Assembly (NCBI GenBank): GCA_963977405.1
Contig: CAXBOY010000100.1
Coordinates: forward strand, 1-10,656
Length of the DNA: 10,656 bases
Direction: 5' to 3'
Source: UBA5078 sp963977405
Lineage (GTDB): Bacteria; Pseudomonadota; Gammaproteobacteria; Pseudomonadales; Pseudohongiellaceae
The notes under the pieces are model-generated. The model saw only the letters and a program-made list of their open reading frames with translations, was not told the origin of the DNA and searched no databases. The position numbers and the translations under genes are program-made. Shown piece by piece: positions 1-6,925 of the stretch (position 1 is the first letter of the stretch; the number at the start of each line of letters is the position of its first letter).

Positions 1-342
1 ATGACAGCACCCACACGAACCGAGCGCGAACAATGGGGCACTATCCTAGAGCTCTCCACGCGCATGCTGGAGCAAGCAGAGATTCGGGACTGGGATTCGC
101 TAACGGCGCTGATGGATGCACGTGACAAGCTGCTTAAGCTGTATTTCACGCAGAGCGACTCGGTGGCGCGCAACGAGGAGCTGCGCGAGCAGATCGCGAT
201 GATCCAAGACAACGATAGGCTCATAGTCGAGCTGACCAAGACTAACCGAGAGTTGCTAGCGGATGAGCTGATAAAATTGCAGAAGGCTAAGCAGACTGTG
301 AACGCCTACCAGTTGCAGATGCAGAGGTTGGAGATTCAGTAG
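1..342 (+). CDS. fliT: FliT-like flagellar export chaperone
   Basis: Small protein of at least 113 residues, predicted almost entirely helical with no signal peptide or membrane segment, so cytoplasmic. FliT-family proteins bind the filament cap protein FliD and guide it to the flagellar export gate. Two stretches recall the short Pseudomonas-type FliT: an early helix 'RDWDSLTALMDARDKLL' (residues 29-45) and a C-terminal helix ending 'KAKQTVNAYQL' (95-105), close to the K-A-A-K-x-Y ending of that family. It converges on flgL; in Pseudomonas-like gammaproteobacteria fliT also lies near flgL, beyond fliC, fliD and fliS. The first ATG is exactly at the window edge, so the ribosome binding site is not visible and the real start may lie upstream. 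Family similarity is weak at this size, so the assignment rests on context plus pattern. An unrelated small flagellar coiled-coil protein is the alternative. Confidence 0.6.
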   Translation: MTAPTRTEREQWGTILELSTRMLEQAEIRDWDSLTALMDARDKLLKLYFTQSDSVARNEELREQIAMIQDNDRLIVELTKTNRELLADELIKLQKAKQTVNAYQLQMQRLEIQ

Positions 343-372
343 GCGCTAGCGCCTACTGTTTATAGAGCTTTT
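337..372 (+). terminator. Palindromic stem-loop and broken T tail after the fliT-like gene
   Basis: Positions 337-358 form a perfect 22-bp inverted repeat centred on GCTAGC and covering the fliT-like stop codon at 340-342. In RNA it can fold to about nine base pairs with a four-base loop. On the plus strand it is followed by TTTATAGAGCTTTT (359-372), an interrupted T tract, which fits a moderate intrinsic terminator for the plus-strand gene. On the minus strand, downstream of flgL, the same hairpin is followed by AATCTCC and has no T tract, so termination of the flg transcript here would be weaker. The T tail ends at the flgL stop codon. Confidence 0.5.
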
Positions 373-1615
373 AGATATAGTTGAAGATCGACAACTTGCT
401 TACCCGCGCAAAACTCGCCTGCGCCGCCTCTAGAATAAAACTCTCCTGCGTCAATTGGCTAATTGCTGAGGCATAGTCCAAGTCTTGCAGTGTCGAAAGA
501 GCCGTCTGTATGGCGAGGTTGGAGTCTTCATTGGCCGTGAGGGTGTTGTCCACTAAGTTTAAGCGCGCGCCTATAGAGCTACGGGTCTCCAGCAAGGCTG
601 TTTGGGCATTATTTAAATTAGTGAGAGCACTAGCGGTTTTAGTCGCCAAGGCCTCTTTATCGGCGACGTTGTCGCCAAACTTATACAGTGCCGCCACAAA
701 ATCCTCGAGACCCGACAAGAGACCCTTGCGATCGCTTGACTCCACTATAAAGGTATCCCCCACCGCCGGTGAGCCGGAGATAGTGACAGCCGCACCGCCA
801 AATTTGATCTGATCACCTGAGGAATAAGGCTGGTTCTCCACCAGTACGCGGCCATCGGACACCTGGCGAATACTATAGGTGAGCCTTGGCGGGCTCGCCT
901 CGTCGAGTGGGCGAAACTCTATCACTACGTCCTCTGGGTACAACTTGGCAAACGCCGCAGGATCGGTAATGGTCTCTTTGCCAATAGTGGCAGGAGGAGT
1001 ACCCCTATTGCCCGCGTTCGCATGAGCGGCAATAGTCGGTTCAACGCTCTTGACGTCCACGAACAACTTCTTGCCCGAGTCACTCGAAGCTACTGAGGTT
1101 GCCGCGGCGATCTGAATGTTGCGCTGTCCTTCGTCGCCAGTGAAGCGATAGCGTCCGTCATCGCCGCGTACGAAGGGTTCGCTCTTGCCCTGATAGCCGG
1201 CGAAGATAAACTCACCACTGGCATCGCGGCTATTCATCATCTGCGCCATCGCGTCGATTGTGGCCTGCAACTCGATAGCCAGGAAGCCTCGCTGCTCTTT
1301 GTTCAGAGCGCCGTCGCCGGATTGCGTCACCAGCTCTTGTGCACGCAGAATCAAGTCGCTCACTCCACCAATGGCCGCCTCTTCGCGGTTGAGGCGATTG
1401 CTTAAGGTTTGGAGATTGCTGTTGTACTGTTTATTCAGCGCCAGCTCCTGATTCAGGGCAAGGATGCGCGTGGTCGCAATGGGGTCATCTCCCGGAGTGA
1501 GAACGCGCTTATTGCTAGCGATCTGCTCCTGAGTCTTACTCACGGCCTTTTGCATATCCAAGAGGCCATTAAGACCTTTGCTGTGTATCTGGAATGTGGA
1601 CAGGCGAATGGTCAT
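371..1615 (-). CDS. flgL: FlgL, flagellar hook-filament junction protein (HAP3)
   Basis: Protein of 414 residues forming the second junction layer between hook and flagellin filament; secreted by the flagellar type III system, so it lacks a cleavable signal. The N-terminal flagellin-like helices (about 1-135) include 'NKRVLTPGDDPIATTRIL' (35-52) and the family block 'NSRDASGEFIFAGYQGKSEPF' type segment (about 128-148). The C-terminal helices (about 320-414) end 'AAQASFARVSKLSIFNYI', as in FlgL and flagellin D0 regions. A central beta-rich insert (about 228-295) ends in 'GDTFIVES' and resembles a module also seen in FlgK here. That makes it longer than the enteric protein (about 317 residues). 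The start ATG has AAGGAA at 1622-1627, six bases upstream. It lies 29 bp after flgK and is the last gene of the minus-strand row. It is not flagellin: the central insert and position directly after flgK fit FlgL. Confidence 0.95.
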   Translation of the reverse strand: MTIRLSTFQIHSKGLNGLLDMQKAVSKTQEQIASNKRVLTPGDDPIATTRILALNQELALNKQYNSNLQTLSNRLNREEAAIGGVSDLILRAQELVTQSGDGALNKEQRGFLAIELQATIDAMAQMMNSRDASGEFIFAGYQGKSEPFVRGDDGRYRFTGDEGQRNIQIAAATSVASSDSGKKLFVDVKSVEPTIAAHANAGNRGTPPATIGKETITDPAAFAKLYPEDVVIEFRPLDEASPPRLTYSIRQVSDGRVLVENQPYSSGDQIKFGGAAVTISGSPAVGDTFIVESSDRKGLLSGLEDFVAALYKFGDNVADKEALATKTASALTNLNNAQTALLETRSSIGARLNLVDNTLTANEDSNLAIQTALSTLQDLDYASAISQLTQESFILEAAQASFARVSKLSIFNYI

Positions 1616-1644
1616 TGCATATTCCTTAGTCTATGGGGCGCCAA

Positions 1645-4600
1645 TTAGATTGCGATCAAGGTGTCGAACATGTCTTTCGCCATGGTGATCAGTCGTGCCG
1701 AGGCGTTGTAATGCTGCTCGAACTGAATCAGCCGCGCCGCTTCCTCTTCTACGTTTACACCAGAGACACCTTGTAGGGAGTCCATGGATTGCCGCAAAAG
1801 GGTTTCACTGGCGGCCTGACTCAAGCGCGCCTGACTGGTCAAGATGCCAAGGTTTTCTACCAACTGGCCATAGGCACCCTGATAGGTCAGATTGCCTTCG
1901 GACAAGGTTAAGCCGGTGTTCAATCCCAGCATTGCTGCGCCGTTGCGGTTATCGGCGGTGCCATCGGTGTTGTAGGAGATCACGAAAGAGTCACCGGCCT
2001 GTGGCGCGCCGTTGACTCCATCACCACTGCCTATGCTGACCTGATAACCCATGAAATTGCCCACTGCCTTAGGCTCGACGCCAAACAGGCCATCGCGGCG
2101 ACTCGAGCTCAGTTGCATGTTCGCAGCTAACTGCACGTCTAAGGTGCCACCTACGGTAAAGTCATTCATGAAGGCCTCGCCTTTATCAGCGCGAGGAAAC
2201 AGGGCGCCATAGCTACCGACCACATCGGTCACAGCAAGCCGGGAATTCGCACCGTAGGTGGTGGAGTCCAGCGTTAGGAAGCCTTCGGTTGAAACCCCAA
2301 CGCGAATCGGGTCGATACCCTCTGCCGCAAGGGCGGTATTGATCGCCTCGCGAATAATATTGGCAACCCCTGCAGCGCCAGTCTGCGTGCCTGAAACATT
2401 GCCTCCTGCTACCGGCAACATCGATAGCGCGCCACCTACTACGTTGCTAACGTTAAGGCTAGCCGTGTCGCCCTTCTGCCCTGTGCTTAGAGTCAGGTAA
2501 TTATCGCTATCTAGCCCCGCTGTCACGACACCCGCACCGAATATGCCATCTAGCTTTGACTGTATATGGGTCAAGATGCCAGGGGGAGAAACGCTATCAG
2601 GAGATGCAGCCAAAGCAGTATTCACTCCACTTAGATCCACTGTAAAGCTGCCACCGCCGTTCACAGACACATCAAAACTATGGGCCCCCGCTAAGAAATT
2701 GATCCCCGCCGAGATATCCTGATTACCAGTAAAAGTTGCCGGAACCGCACTATCGCCAGTGAGCGTAACCGCCACCGTTGGGTTTCCGTCTACTTCTATG
2801 TTGAAAGTATGCGGGCCGTTACTATCGAAATTGAAGCCACTGCCTAGGGAAACATTACCCAATAGGGTTGCGTTTTCGCCGCCCGTATCCTTGCCCAATG
2901 AGTTGCCAGTCTTCAGCAGCCCCTGAGTAGACTTATTGGCCGCGACACTCACCATGGCCAACTCGCCCGTGGTAGTCGTAGTGAAGCGCAGTGCGCCGTT
3001 CGGTCCGATGTCGACTACCAGCTTGCCGGAGATTCCCGTGTCGCCTACAGAGGCATCGATCTGGGCTTGAATATCCGCCACGATTGTAGCGCCGCTTTCT
3101 GCGGGGTAGTTCGTGTTCAGAGTAATATTGCCAACTTTATTGCCATCGACCACTAGAAGGAATGTGGAAGAGTTAGCCCCACTGAAATCGTATGCAGCAT
3201 TGGCGCTTTCGCCATTGGCAAGTTGCGCCGCTATCGGTCCCTGGTCAGGCCCTGTAATGCGAGTCAGCGACAAACCCAATGGGTCACCGCCAGTAGCATT
3301 CGTGATATTCACTTTGCGCGCATCGCCGACAGAACGAATCTCTATTTTGCCTTGGGCATTGAGTGTCACATTGACGACCCCACTGCCTATTGCCGCGTCG
3401 ATGTCGCCTTGCACTGCTGCAGCGATCTCGCTAGCGGCTAGAGTTGCGGGTGTGAGACCCACGTATGTGTTGCCGTAACCCACGTCGATATCGAAGCCAG
3501 TACTGGCCCCTATAGTGGTGCCAAATGCTAGGGATTTCTTACCATGTACCGTCCGCAAGTCGCCATCGCGAACGGCTACAGAATCCCCAACATTGCCACC
3601 GATGCTAACTTTAAGATCAACCCCTGTGCTCGAGCGCACGGTGAGTGCGAGACCGTCACTGCTCGCGGTTATCCCAAGGCTCTTAAGGGTCGCATCGGCG
3701 TTAATGCGATCACGCAGGAAATCGGGCTGCATTGGGTCAGGCATTGTTCTAGGCGTCAACTCGCCCGGATACACGAAACTGGGATCGGTAAGATCCACAC
3801 CGTTAAGCGTTACCGTCATTGGCGCACCAACGTTATCGCTCTTGAAATCGGAAAGCTGTAGCTGGCTGGAAGCGTTCGCCTTCACTCCGGATACATTCGA
3901 TAGGCGCTGCGCAATATCGTAGGCAGACTGATTTTGCTCGACCTTAAAGCGTTGCTCGCTGGAATAACCCGTTAAGGGGTCTGTAGTCACAAATGTAATT
4001 ATCTCTTCCGCATAGCCATTGCGAATATCTCCCACATTGATACGACCAGCAGAGCTACCCAAGCTGCTCACAGTCGTACTACCAGGATCTGATGGGAATA
4101 TTTGATTCACCGCACCCGGTGAGAACTTCTGGTTATTCAAAGGCGGCTTCAACGAAATTGGATTCGCCGGATCGGAGTAGTCCAAAACATCGTAAGTCGT
4201 GGCGGACGTAAAACGAATCATAATCGGAGGCGACAGCGAACCAGGCTTAGAAGTAAACGCTGGCGTATTGATGTCGAGCACCGTACCCGGCTGAATATAG
4301 GCACCGCCGGAATTACCGGCACCGGCTACTGTGCGTATCGGCGAGGCGAATGCGAAGGCCTCCGGCCGCGTGATCAAGACCTTAAGATCGCTGATGCCTA
4401 CCTTGGTCGGCAGGATACTGAACTTGTCGCCAGGTTGAAAAGAACCAGACTCTAAGGTCAGCGTGAAGCCATCGACCGAGATGCTCAATGGCAGTTTCTC
4501 AGTTAAAACACCCTCTGCCATCATCTTGCCGTCGGACTCACGTATCAGAGTATATTGCTGACCGGGCCCTTCGAAATTTAACTTATAGTCACTGACCTTT

Positions 4601-5688
4601 AGCTTACTAACGTCGTCTATTTGCACTGTAATTTTGCGGTCATTCGGAAGGCGATTATTGCCATCGGCACGTACGCGGTTGGCAACCATCTTCGAATCAT
4701 TGATATCGGTGAAGATTGGATTGCCGAGATTGCCCTCAAGATCAATACCCAGCTTCTGCTGTTGATTGATGCCATCGGCTACGGCCAAGGCAATGCGGCC
4801 AAGCGCGCTGAGCGCTGGGTCCAACGCCTCATTACGAAAACGAGTGAGGCCCCCTATCTCGCCGCCCGATACCTGCGCCGTGATCACACGAGACGTATTG
4901 CCCGCTACGAACAGCAACTCGCGCTGATTAGTCTCAGCGGTGCCAGCGGCAGAGACAACCTGACGAGCGGTGGTACCAATAACCAGCCCCTGCCCCTCGG
5001 CGATAAACACGTCGATGCTCTGGTCGCCCTGCTGCGTAACTGTTACGTCTACTAGTGCCGATAAATCCCGCACTAGTTGGTCACGCTTGTCGAGTAGATC
5101 ATTGGGAAGTTGAGCACCGGTGATGCTGACTGTATTACTAATCGCCTCGTTCAAGCTGGCTACATCTTGCGCAAGACTCGTGATACTCGCAGCAAGCGTA
5201 TCAAACTGATTATTAATAGCGGTGTTCTGGCTCTTGAGCTTTGCCTCCATTGACTGGAAGCCCTGAGTGAGCAACTGAGTCTGCGTGAGGAGCAATTGGC
5301 GCCCCAGCAAAGAGGCAGGGTCATTTGCCGCCTCGTTCAGAGCCCCGAAGAAATTTTCCATGCTCGTCGAGAGAGAGCTATTGGGATTCGCGAGTAAATT
5401 GTCGGTCTGGCTGATATTAGAAAGATAGGTATTGTAATTACTCAGCACAGAGATATCGCGCCCGACCTGATCCACTAGGTATTGCTGTGTGTTACGGAAA
5501 ATATCCGTAACCGTAACCCCGGTACCTACATAGCCGGCGGATGTCTTCTGGGGCGTAGCGCTCACAGAGGTAATGGACTGGCGGCTATAGCCTTCGGTAT
5601 TGGCATTGACGATGTTCTGTCCAGTAATGGACAGTGCCAACTGGCTCAGCTTGAGCCCAGAGATCGCCGTGTTTATTAAATTAGCCAT
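1645..5688 (-). CDS. flgK: FlgK, greatly enlarged hook-filament junction protein (HAP1)
   Basis: Protein of 1347 residues, more than twice the enteric FlgK (about 550). It forms the first junction layer on the hook. Conserved ends are intact: N-terminal D0/D1 with 'NIVNANTEGYSRQ' (25-37) and helical D1 to about residue 315, then C-terminal 'ARLIQFEQHYNASARLITMAKDMFDTLIAI' type segment (1318-1347), where F-x-x-x-Y-x-A-S-A is the family signature. A beta-rich module near 361-430 ends 'GDKFSIL'; a second near 1171-1240 ends 'GDSFVISY'. Between them, about 440-1170 is the surface-exposed variable part, built of degenerate repeats resembling flagellin hook IN motifs (entered separately). The ATG is preceded by GAGGA at 5698-5702 with nine-base spacing, overlapping the flgJ stop. 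The frame is open throughout with no sign of frameshift. The identity is secure; the expanded region has no assigned function. Confidence 0.96.
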   Translation of the reverse strand: MANLINTAISGLKLSQLALSITGQNIVNANTEGYSRQSITSVSATPQKTSAGYVGTGVTVTDIFRNTQQYLVDQVGRDISVLSNYNTYLSNISQTDNLLANPNSSLSTSMENFFGALNEAANDPASLLGRQLLLTQTQLLTQGFQSMEAKLKSQNTAINNQFDTLAASITSLAQDVASLNEAISNTVSITGAQLPNDLLDKRDQLVRDLSALVDVTVTQQGDQSIDVFIAEGQGLVIGTTARQVVSAAGTAETNQRELLFVAGNTSRVITAQVSGGEIGGLTRFRNEALDPALSALGRIALAVADGINQQQKLGIDLEGNLGNPIFTDINDSKMVANRVRADGNNRLPNDRKITVQIDDVSKLKVSDYKLNFEGPGQQYTLIRESDGKMMAEGVLTEKLPLSISVDGFTLTLESGSFQPGDKFSILPTKVGISDLKVLITRPEAFAFASPIRTVAGAGNSGGAYIQPGTVLDINTPAFTSKPGSLSPPIMIRFTSATTYDVLDYSDPANPISLKPPLNNQKFSPGAVNQIFPSDPGSTTVSSLGSSAGRINVGDIRNGYAEEIITFVTTDPLTGYSSEQRFKVEQNQSAYDIAQRLSNVSGVKANASSQLQLSDFKSDNVGAPMTVTLNGVDLTDPSFVYPGELTPRTMPDPMQPDFLRDRINADATLKSLGITASSDGLALTVRSSTGVDLKVSIGGNVGDSVAVRDGDLRTVHGKKSLAFGTTIGASTGFDIDVGYGNTYVGLTPATLAASEIAAAVQGDIDAAIGSGVVNVTLNAQGKIEIRSVGDARKVNITNATGGDPLGLSLTRITGPDQGPIAAQLANGESANAAYDFSGANSSTFLLVVDGNKVGNITLNTNYPAESGATIVADIQAQIDASVGDTGISGKLVVDIGPNGALRFTTTTTGELAMVSVAANKSTQGLLKTGNSLGKDTGGENATLLGNVSLGSGFNFDSNGPHTFNIEVDGNPTVAVTLTGDSAVPATFTGNQDISAGINFLAGAHSFDVSVNGGGSFTVDLSGVNTALAASPDSVSPPGILTHIQSKLDGIFGAGVVTAGLDSDNYLTLSTGQKGDTASLNVSNVVGGALSMLPVAGGNVSGTQTGAAGVANIIREAINTALAAEGIDPIRVGVSTEGFLTLDSTTYGANSRLAVTDVVGSYGALFPRADKGEAFMNDFTVGGTLDVQLAANMQLSSSRRDGLFGVEPKAVGNFMGYQVSIGSGDGVNGAPQAGDSFVISYNTDGTADNRNGAAMLGLNTGLTLSEGNLTYQGAYGQLVENLGILTSQARLSQAASETLLRQSMDSLQGVSGVNVEEEAARLIQFEQHYNASARLITMAKDMFDTLIAI
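2197..4008 (-). repeat. Degenerate repeat array inside FlgK (flagellin hook IN-like modules)
   Basis: FlgK residues about 561-1164 appear to be diverged copies of a 60-90 residue module: a beta hairpin ('F.l.VdG......l'), a short helix with spaced hydrophobics ('IaadIqaqIda'), then 'v.a.l...G.L.l.s...G....l.V'. I place copies near 561-630, 657-709, 731-806, 833-925, 951-1091 and 1106-1164. Clear helix-plus-strand examples are 'AAAVQGDIDAAIGSG' (756-770), 'IVADIQAQIDASVGD' (869-883), 'ILTHIQSKLDGIFGAG' (1038-1053) and 'ANIIREAINTALAAEG' (1109-1124), each followed by a G-x-L/I-x-L/I/F strand. The pattern matches the flagellin hook IN motif of FlgK, FliD and flagellins. Copies are diverged at protein level; I did not see near-identical DNA repeats. 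Boundaries are by eye. Confidence 0.55.
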
Positions 5689-5697
5689 TGATACTTA

Positions 5698-5702
5698 TCC
5701 TC
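5698..5702 (-). promoter_or_regulatory. flgK ribosome binding site overlapping the flgJ stop
   Basis: On the minus strand the sequence reads TGAGGATAAGTATCA before the flgK ATG. The GAGGA core shares bases with the flgJ TGA stop (5701-5703) and sits nine bases from the flgK start. Ribosomes ending flgJ would stop directly over the flgK binding site, so translational coupling of flgJ and flgK is likely. Confidence 0.7.
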
Positions 5703-6729
5703 AGCGCGGCGCGCTTTGCAGTTCGCTCAAGGCGAAGCGCATTGTCTTACTGTTCATAACGCGCGCGATCTTTTTCGCGTAGACGGGATCGGTTGCATAT
5801 CCTGCGTCCTGTAGGCGTTGGGTAAAGCTATTTGCGTCATGACTCTGGCTCAGAGCCTCTTGGTAGCGAGGGTTCTCCTGCAGAAACTTCACGTAGTCTT
5901 TGAAGCTCTCCTCATAGGAGCCGTAGGAGCGAAAGCTAGCCTTCTCTAATGCCGCCACACCATTACGGAACTCAACTGTTTTTACCGTGGCCTGCTCACC
6001 CGCCCAGCGAGCATCGGCCTTGATGCCGAATAAATTGTGAGAATTGCTACCATCTGGCATCGCGATCATTTTGCGACCCCAGCCTGTCTCTAGCGCCGAT
6101 TGCGCCAACAACACACGAGGATCAACTCCGATGCTCGAGGCCGCCTCTTCGGCAATTGGGTATAGTGTCTTCACGAAATCTTTTGGCGACTCGATGTGCC
6201 GCGCGCGCGCGATGCTGCGTGATTCGGCACTAGCCCCTGTGCCAAAGACCCTCGCACTGCTCTGCAGTTGATGGAGTGTCTGCGCGATTGGGCCCACATA
6301 TTCTTCGCTTGCGAGATTAACTTCTGGTGTCTCAACGTTACGCACCGCTACTGCCGGACCAGTGGAATCATTTAGCACATACGGCTCAACTGGCTGACGC
6401 GAGGTGCCCGATACCCCGTACTGCCCCATCATCTGCTCGTAGAGTATGTCCGCTAGGCCTAGGCCCTTGCCTTCACTCAACGACAGGCTCAACTGATTGT
6501 CGAAATTCTGTTGATGGAACTCCATCTCATTGCTCGAGAGATAATTGCCTTCGGAGAACACGGCATTACTTTCACGCATCGCTTTGAGCATGATATTGAG
6601 AAATACGGACTCGAACTGTTGTGCAACTTTGCGCAGCGCCTCAGGGGTGTTTTCACGCCCGAGTTTGGAGATCGAGTTAAGTCCCGAAAGATCGGTATAA
6701 ACTGATTGATTCTCGACACTGCTGACCAT
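5701..6729 (-). CDS. flgJ: FlgJ, rod-capping protein with peptidoglycan hydrolase domain
   Basis: Protein of 342 residues when started at the ATG at 6727-6729. It is exported to the periplasm, caps the growing rod and opens the peptidoglycan. N-terminal rod-binding domain (about 28-102) carries 'ALRKVAQQFESVFLNIMLKAMRES' style sequence and 'GLGLADILYEQM'. A linker rich in small and polar residues (about 103-175) follows. The C-terminal GH73 N-acetylglucosaminidase domain (about 180-330) shows 'LLAQSALETGWGRKM' with the likely catalytic Glu at 214, then 'NLFGIKA' and 'AGYATDPVYAKKI'. A longer reading from a TTG at 6738 adds three residues, but AAGG (6739-6742) would abut that TTG, whereas it lies nine bases from the ATG. 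The two-domain form is typical of beta- and gammaproteobacteria. It is separated from flgK by 12 bp and from flgI by an unusually long gap. Confidence 0.95.
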   Translation of the reverse strand: MVSSVENQSVYTDLSGLNSISKLGRENTPEALRKVAQQFESVFLNIMLKAMRESNAVFSEGNYLSSNEMEFHQQNFDNQLSLSLSEGKGLGLADILYEQMMGQYGVSGTSRQPVEPYVLNDSTGPAVAVRNVETPEVNLASEEYVGPIAQTLHQLQSSARVFGTGASAESRSIARARHIESPKDFVKTLYPIAEEAASSIGVDPRVLLAQSALETGWGRKMIAMPDGSNSHNLFGIKADARWAGEQATVKTVEFRNGVAALEKASFRSYGSYEESFKDYVKFLQENPRYQEALSQSHDANSFTQRLQDAGYATDPVYAKKIARVMNSKTMRFALSELQSAPR

Positions 6730-6738
6730 CTTTCCCAA

Positions 6739-6742
6739 CCTT
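6739..6742 (-). promoter_or_regulatory. flgJ ribosome binding site that selects the ATG start
   Basis: AAGG on the minus strand lies nine bases upstream of the ATG at 6727-6729. It directly touches the alternative TTG codon at 6736-6738, leaving no spacing for initiation there. A second purine run, GGGA (6733-6736), is only three bases from the ATG and is less likely to serve. Confidence 0.55.
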
Positions 6743-6898
6743 GTTTAAGGGGTTTCGCAACGCGGCAAACATTTGCCAGATGCAAGACGACAAATCCGCT
6801 AAAACTCGCCAGAAGCGGCAGTTTTTGCCCTCGCAAGCGCTGCAAACGCAGCGTTTACGAGTTCCGGTGTCACCCTATAGTAGGTATAGCAAGAGGGA

Positions 6899-6921
6899 TG
6901 CCAGAAACGCTGGTTCTGGCA
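6899..6921 (-). terminator. Possible weak stem-loop downstream of flgI
   Basis: An 8-bp perfect inverted repeat (TGCCAGAA/TTCTGGCA) with a seven-base loop begins four bases after the flgI stop codon. On the minus strand it is followed by TCCCTCTTGC, pyrimidine-rich but without a run of T. It could be an inefficient terminator or an mRNA-stabilising 3' stem that lowers flgJKL expression relative to flgFGHI. It is not a canonical intrinsic terminator. Confidence 0.3.
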
Positions 6922-6925
6922 CAAA

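Larger units (their letters stand above)
6730..6925 (-). other. Dyad-rich flgI-flgJ intergenic region (196 bp)
   Basis: This is the only gap over 60 bp in the minus-strand gene row. I see no open frame with coding features here. It holds several short inverted repeats: 6899-6906 with 6914-6921 (8-bp stem, 7-base loop); 6838-6843 with 6848-6853 (CGCTGC/GCAGCG, four-base loop); 6796-6800 with 6814-6818 (CCGCT/AGCGG); 6817-6820 with 6826-6829 (GGCA/TGCC); and 6764-6769 with 6772-6777 (GGCAAA/TTTGCC). No clear sigma70 promoter is seen. Two TGGC...GC pairs resemble sigma54 elements, but their spacing is one base short. The region may hold a weak terminator, an RNA processing site or an internal promoter for flgJKL; the sequence alone does not decide. 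Confidence 0.5.

Noticed and set aside
371..1615. Whether flgL could instead be a flagellin gene
   Set aside because: The protein shares flagellin-like terminal helices, but the block around residues 128-148, the ending 'KLSIFNYI' and the position directly after flgK are those of FlgL.
1949..1956. GCCGATAA on the minus strand, identical to a sigma28 -10 element
   Set aside because: It encodes part of conserved-frame flgK (A-D-N region) and has no TAAA-type -35 element at about 15 bases upstream; it is likely chance.
3113..3922. Several plus-strand open frames of 70-135 codons opposite flgK
   Set aside because: They lie antisense to a clearly conserved, uninterrupted flgK frame. Their translations look like low-order antisense peptides without a domain, and I saw no reason to assign ribosome binding sites to them.
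6489..6845. 118-codon minus-strand frame overlapping the start of flgJ
   Set aside because: It overlaps the conserved flgJ N-terminal domain in another frame, and the product shows no family features.
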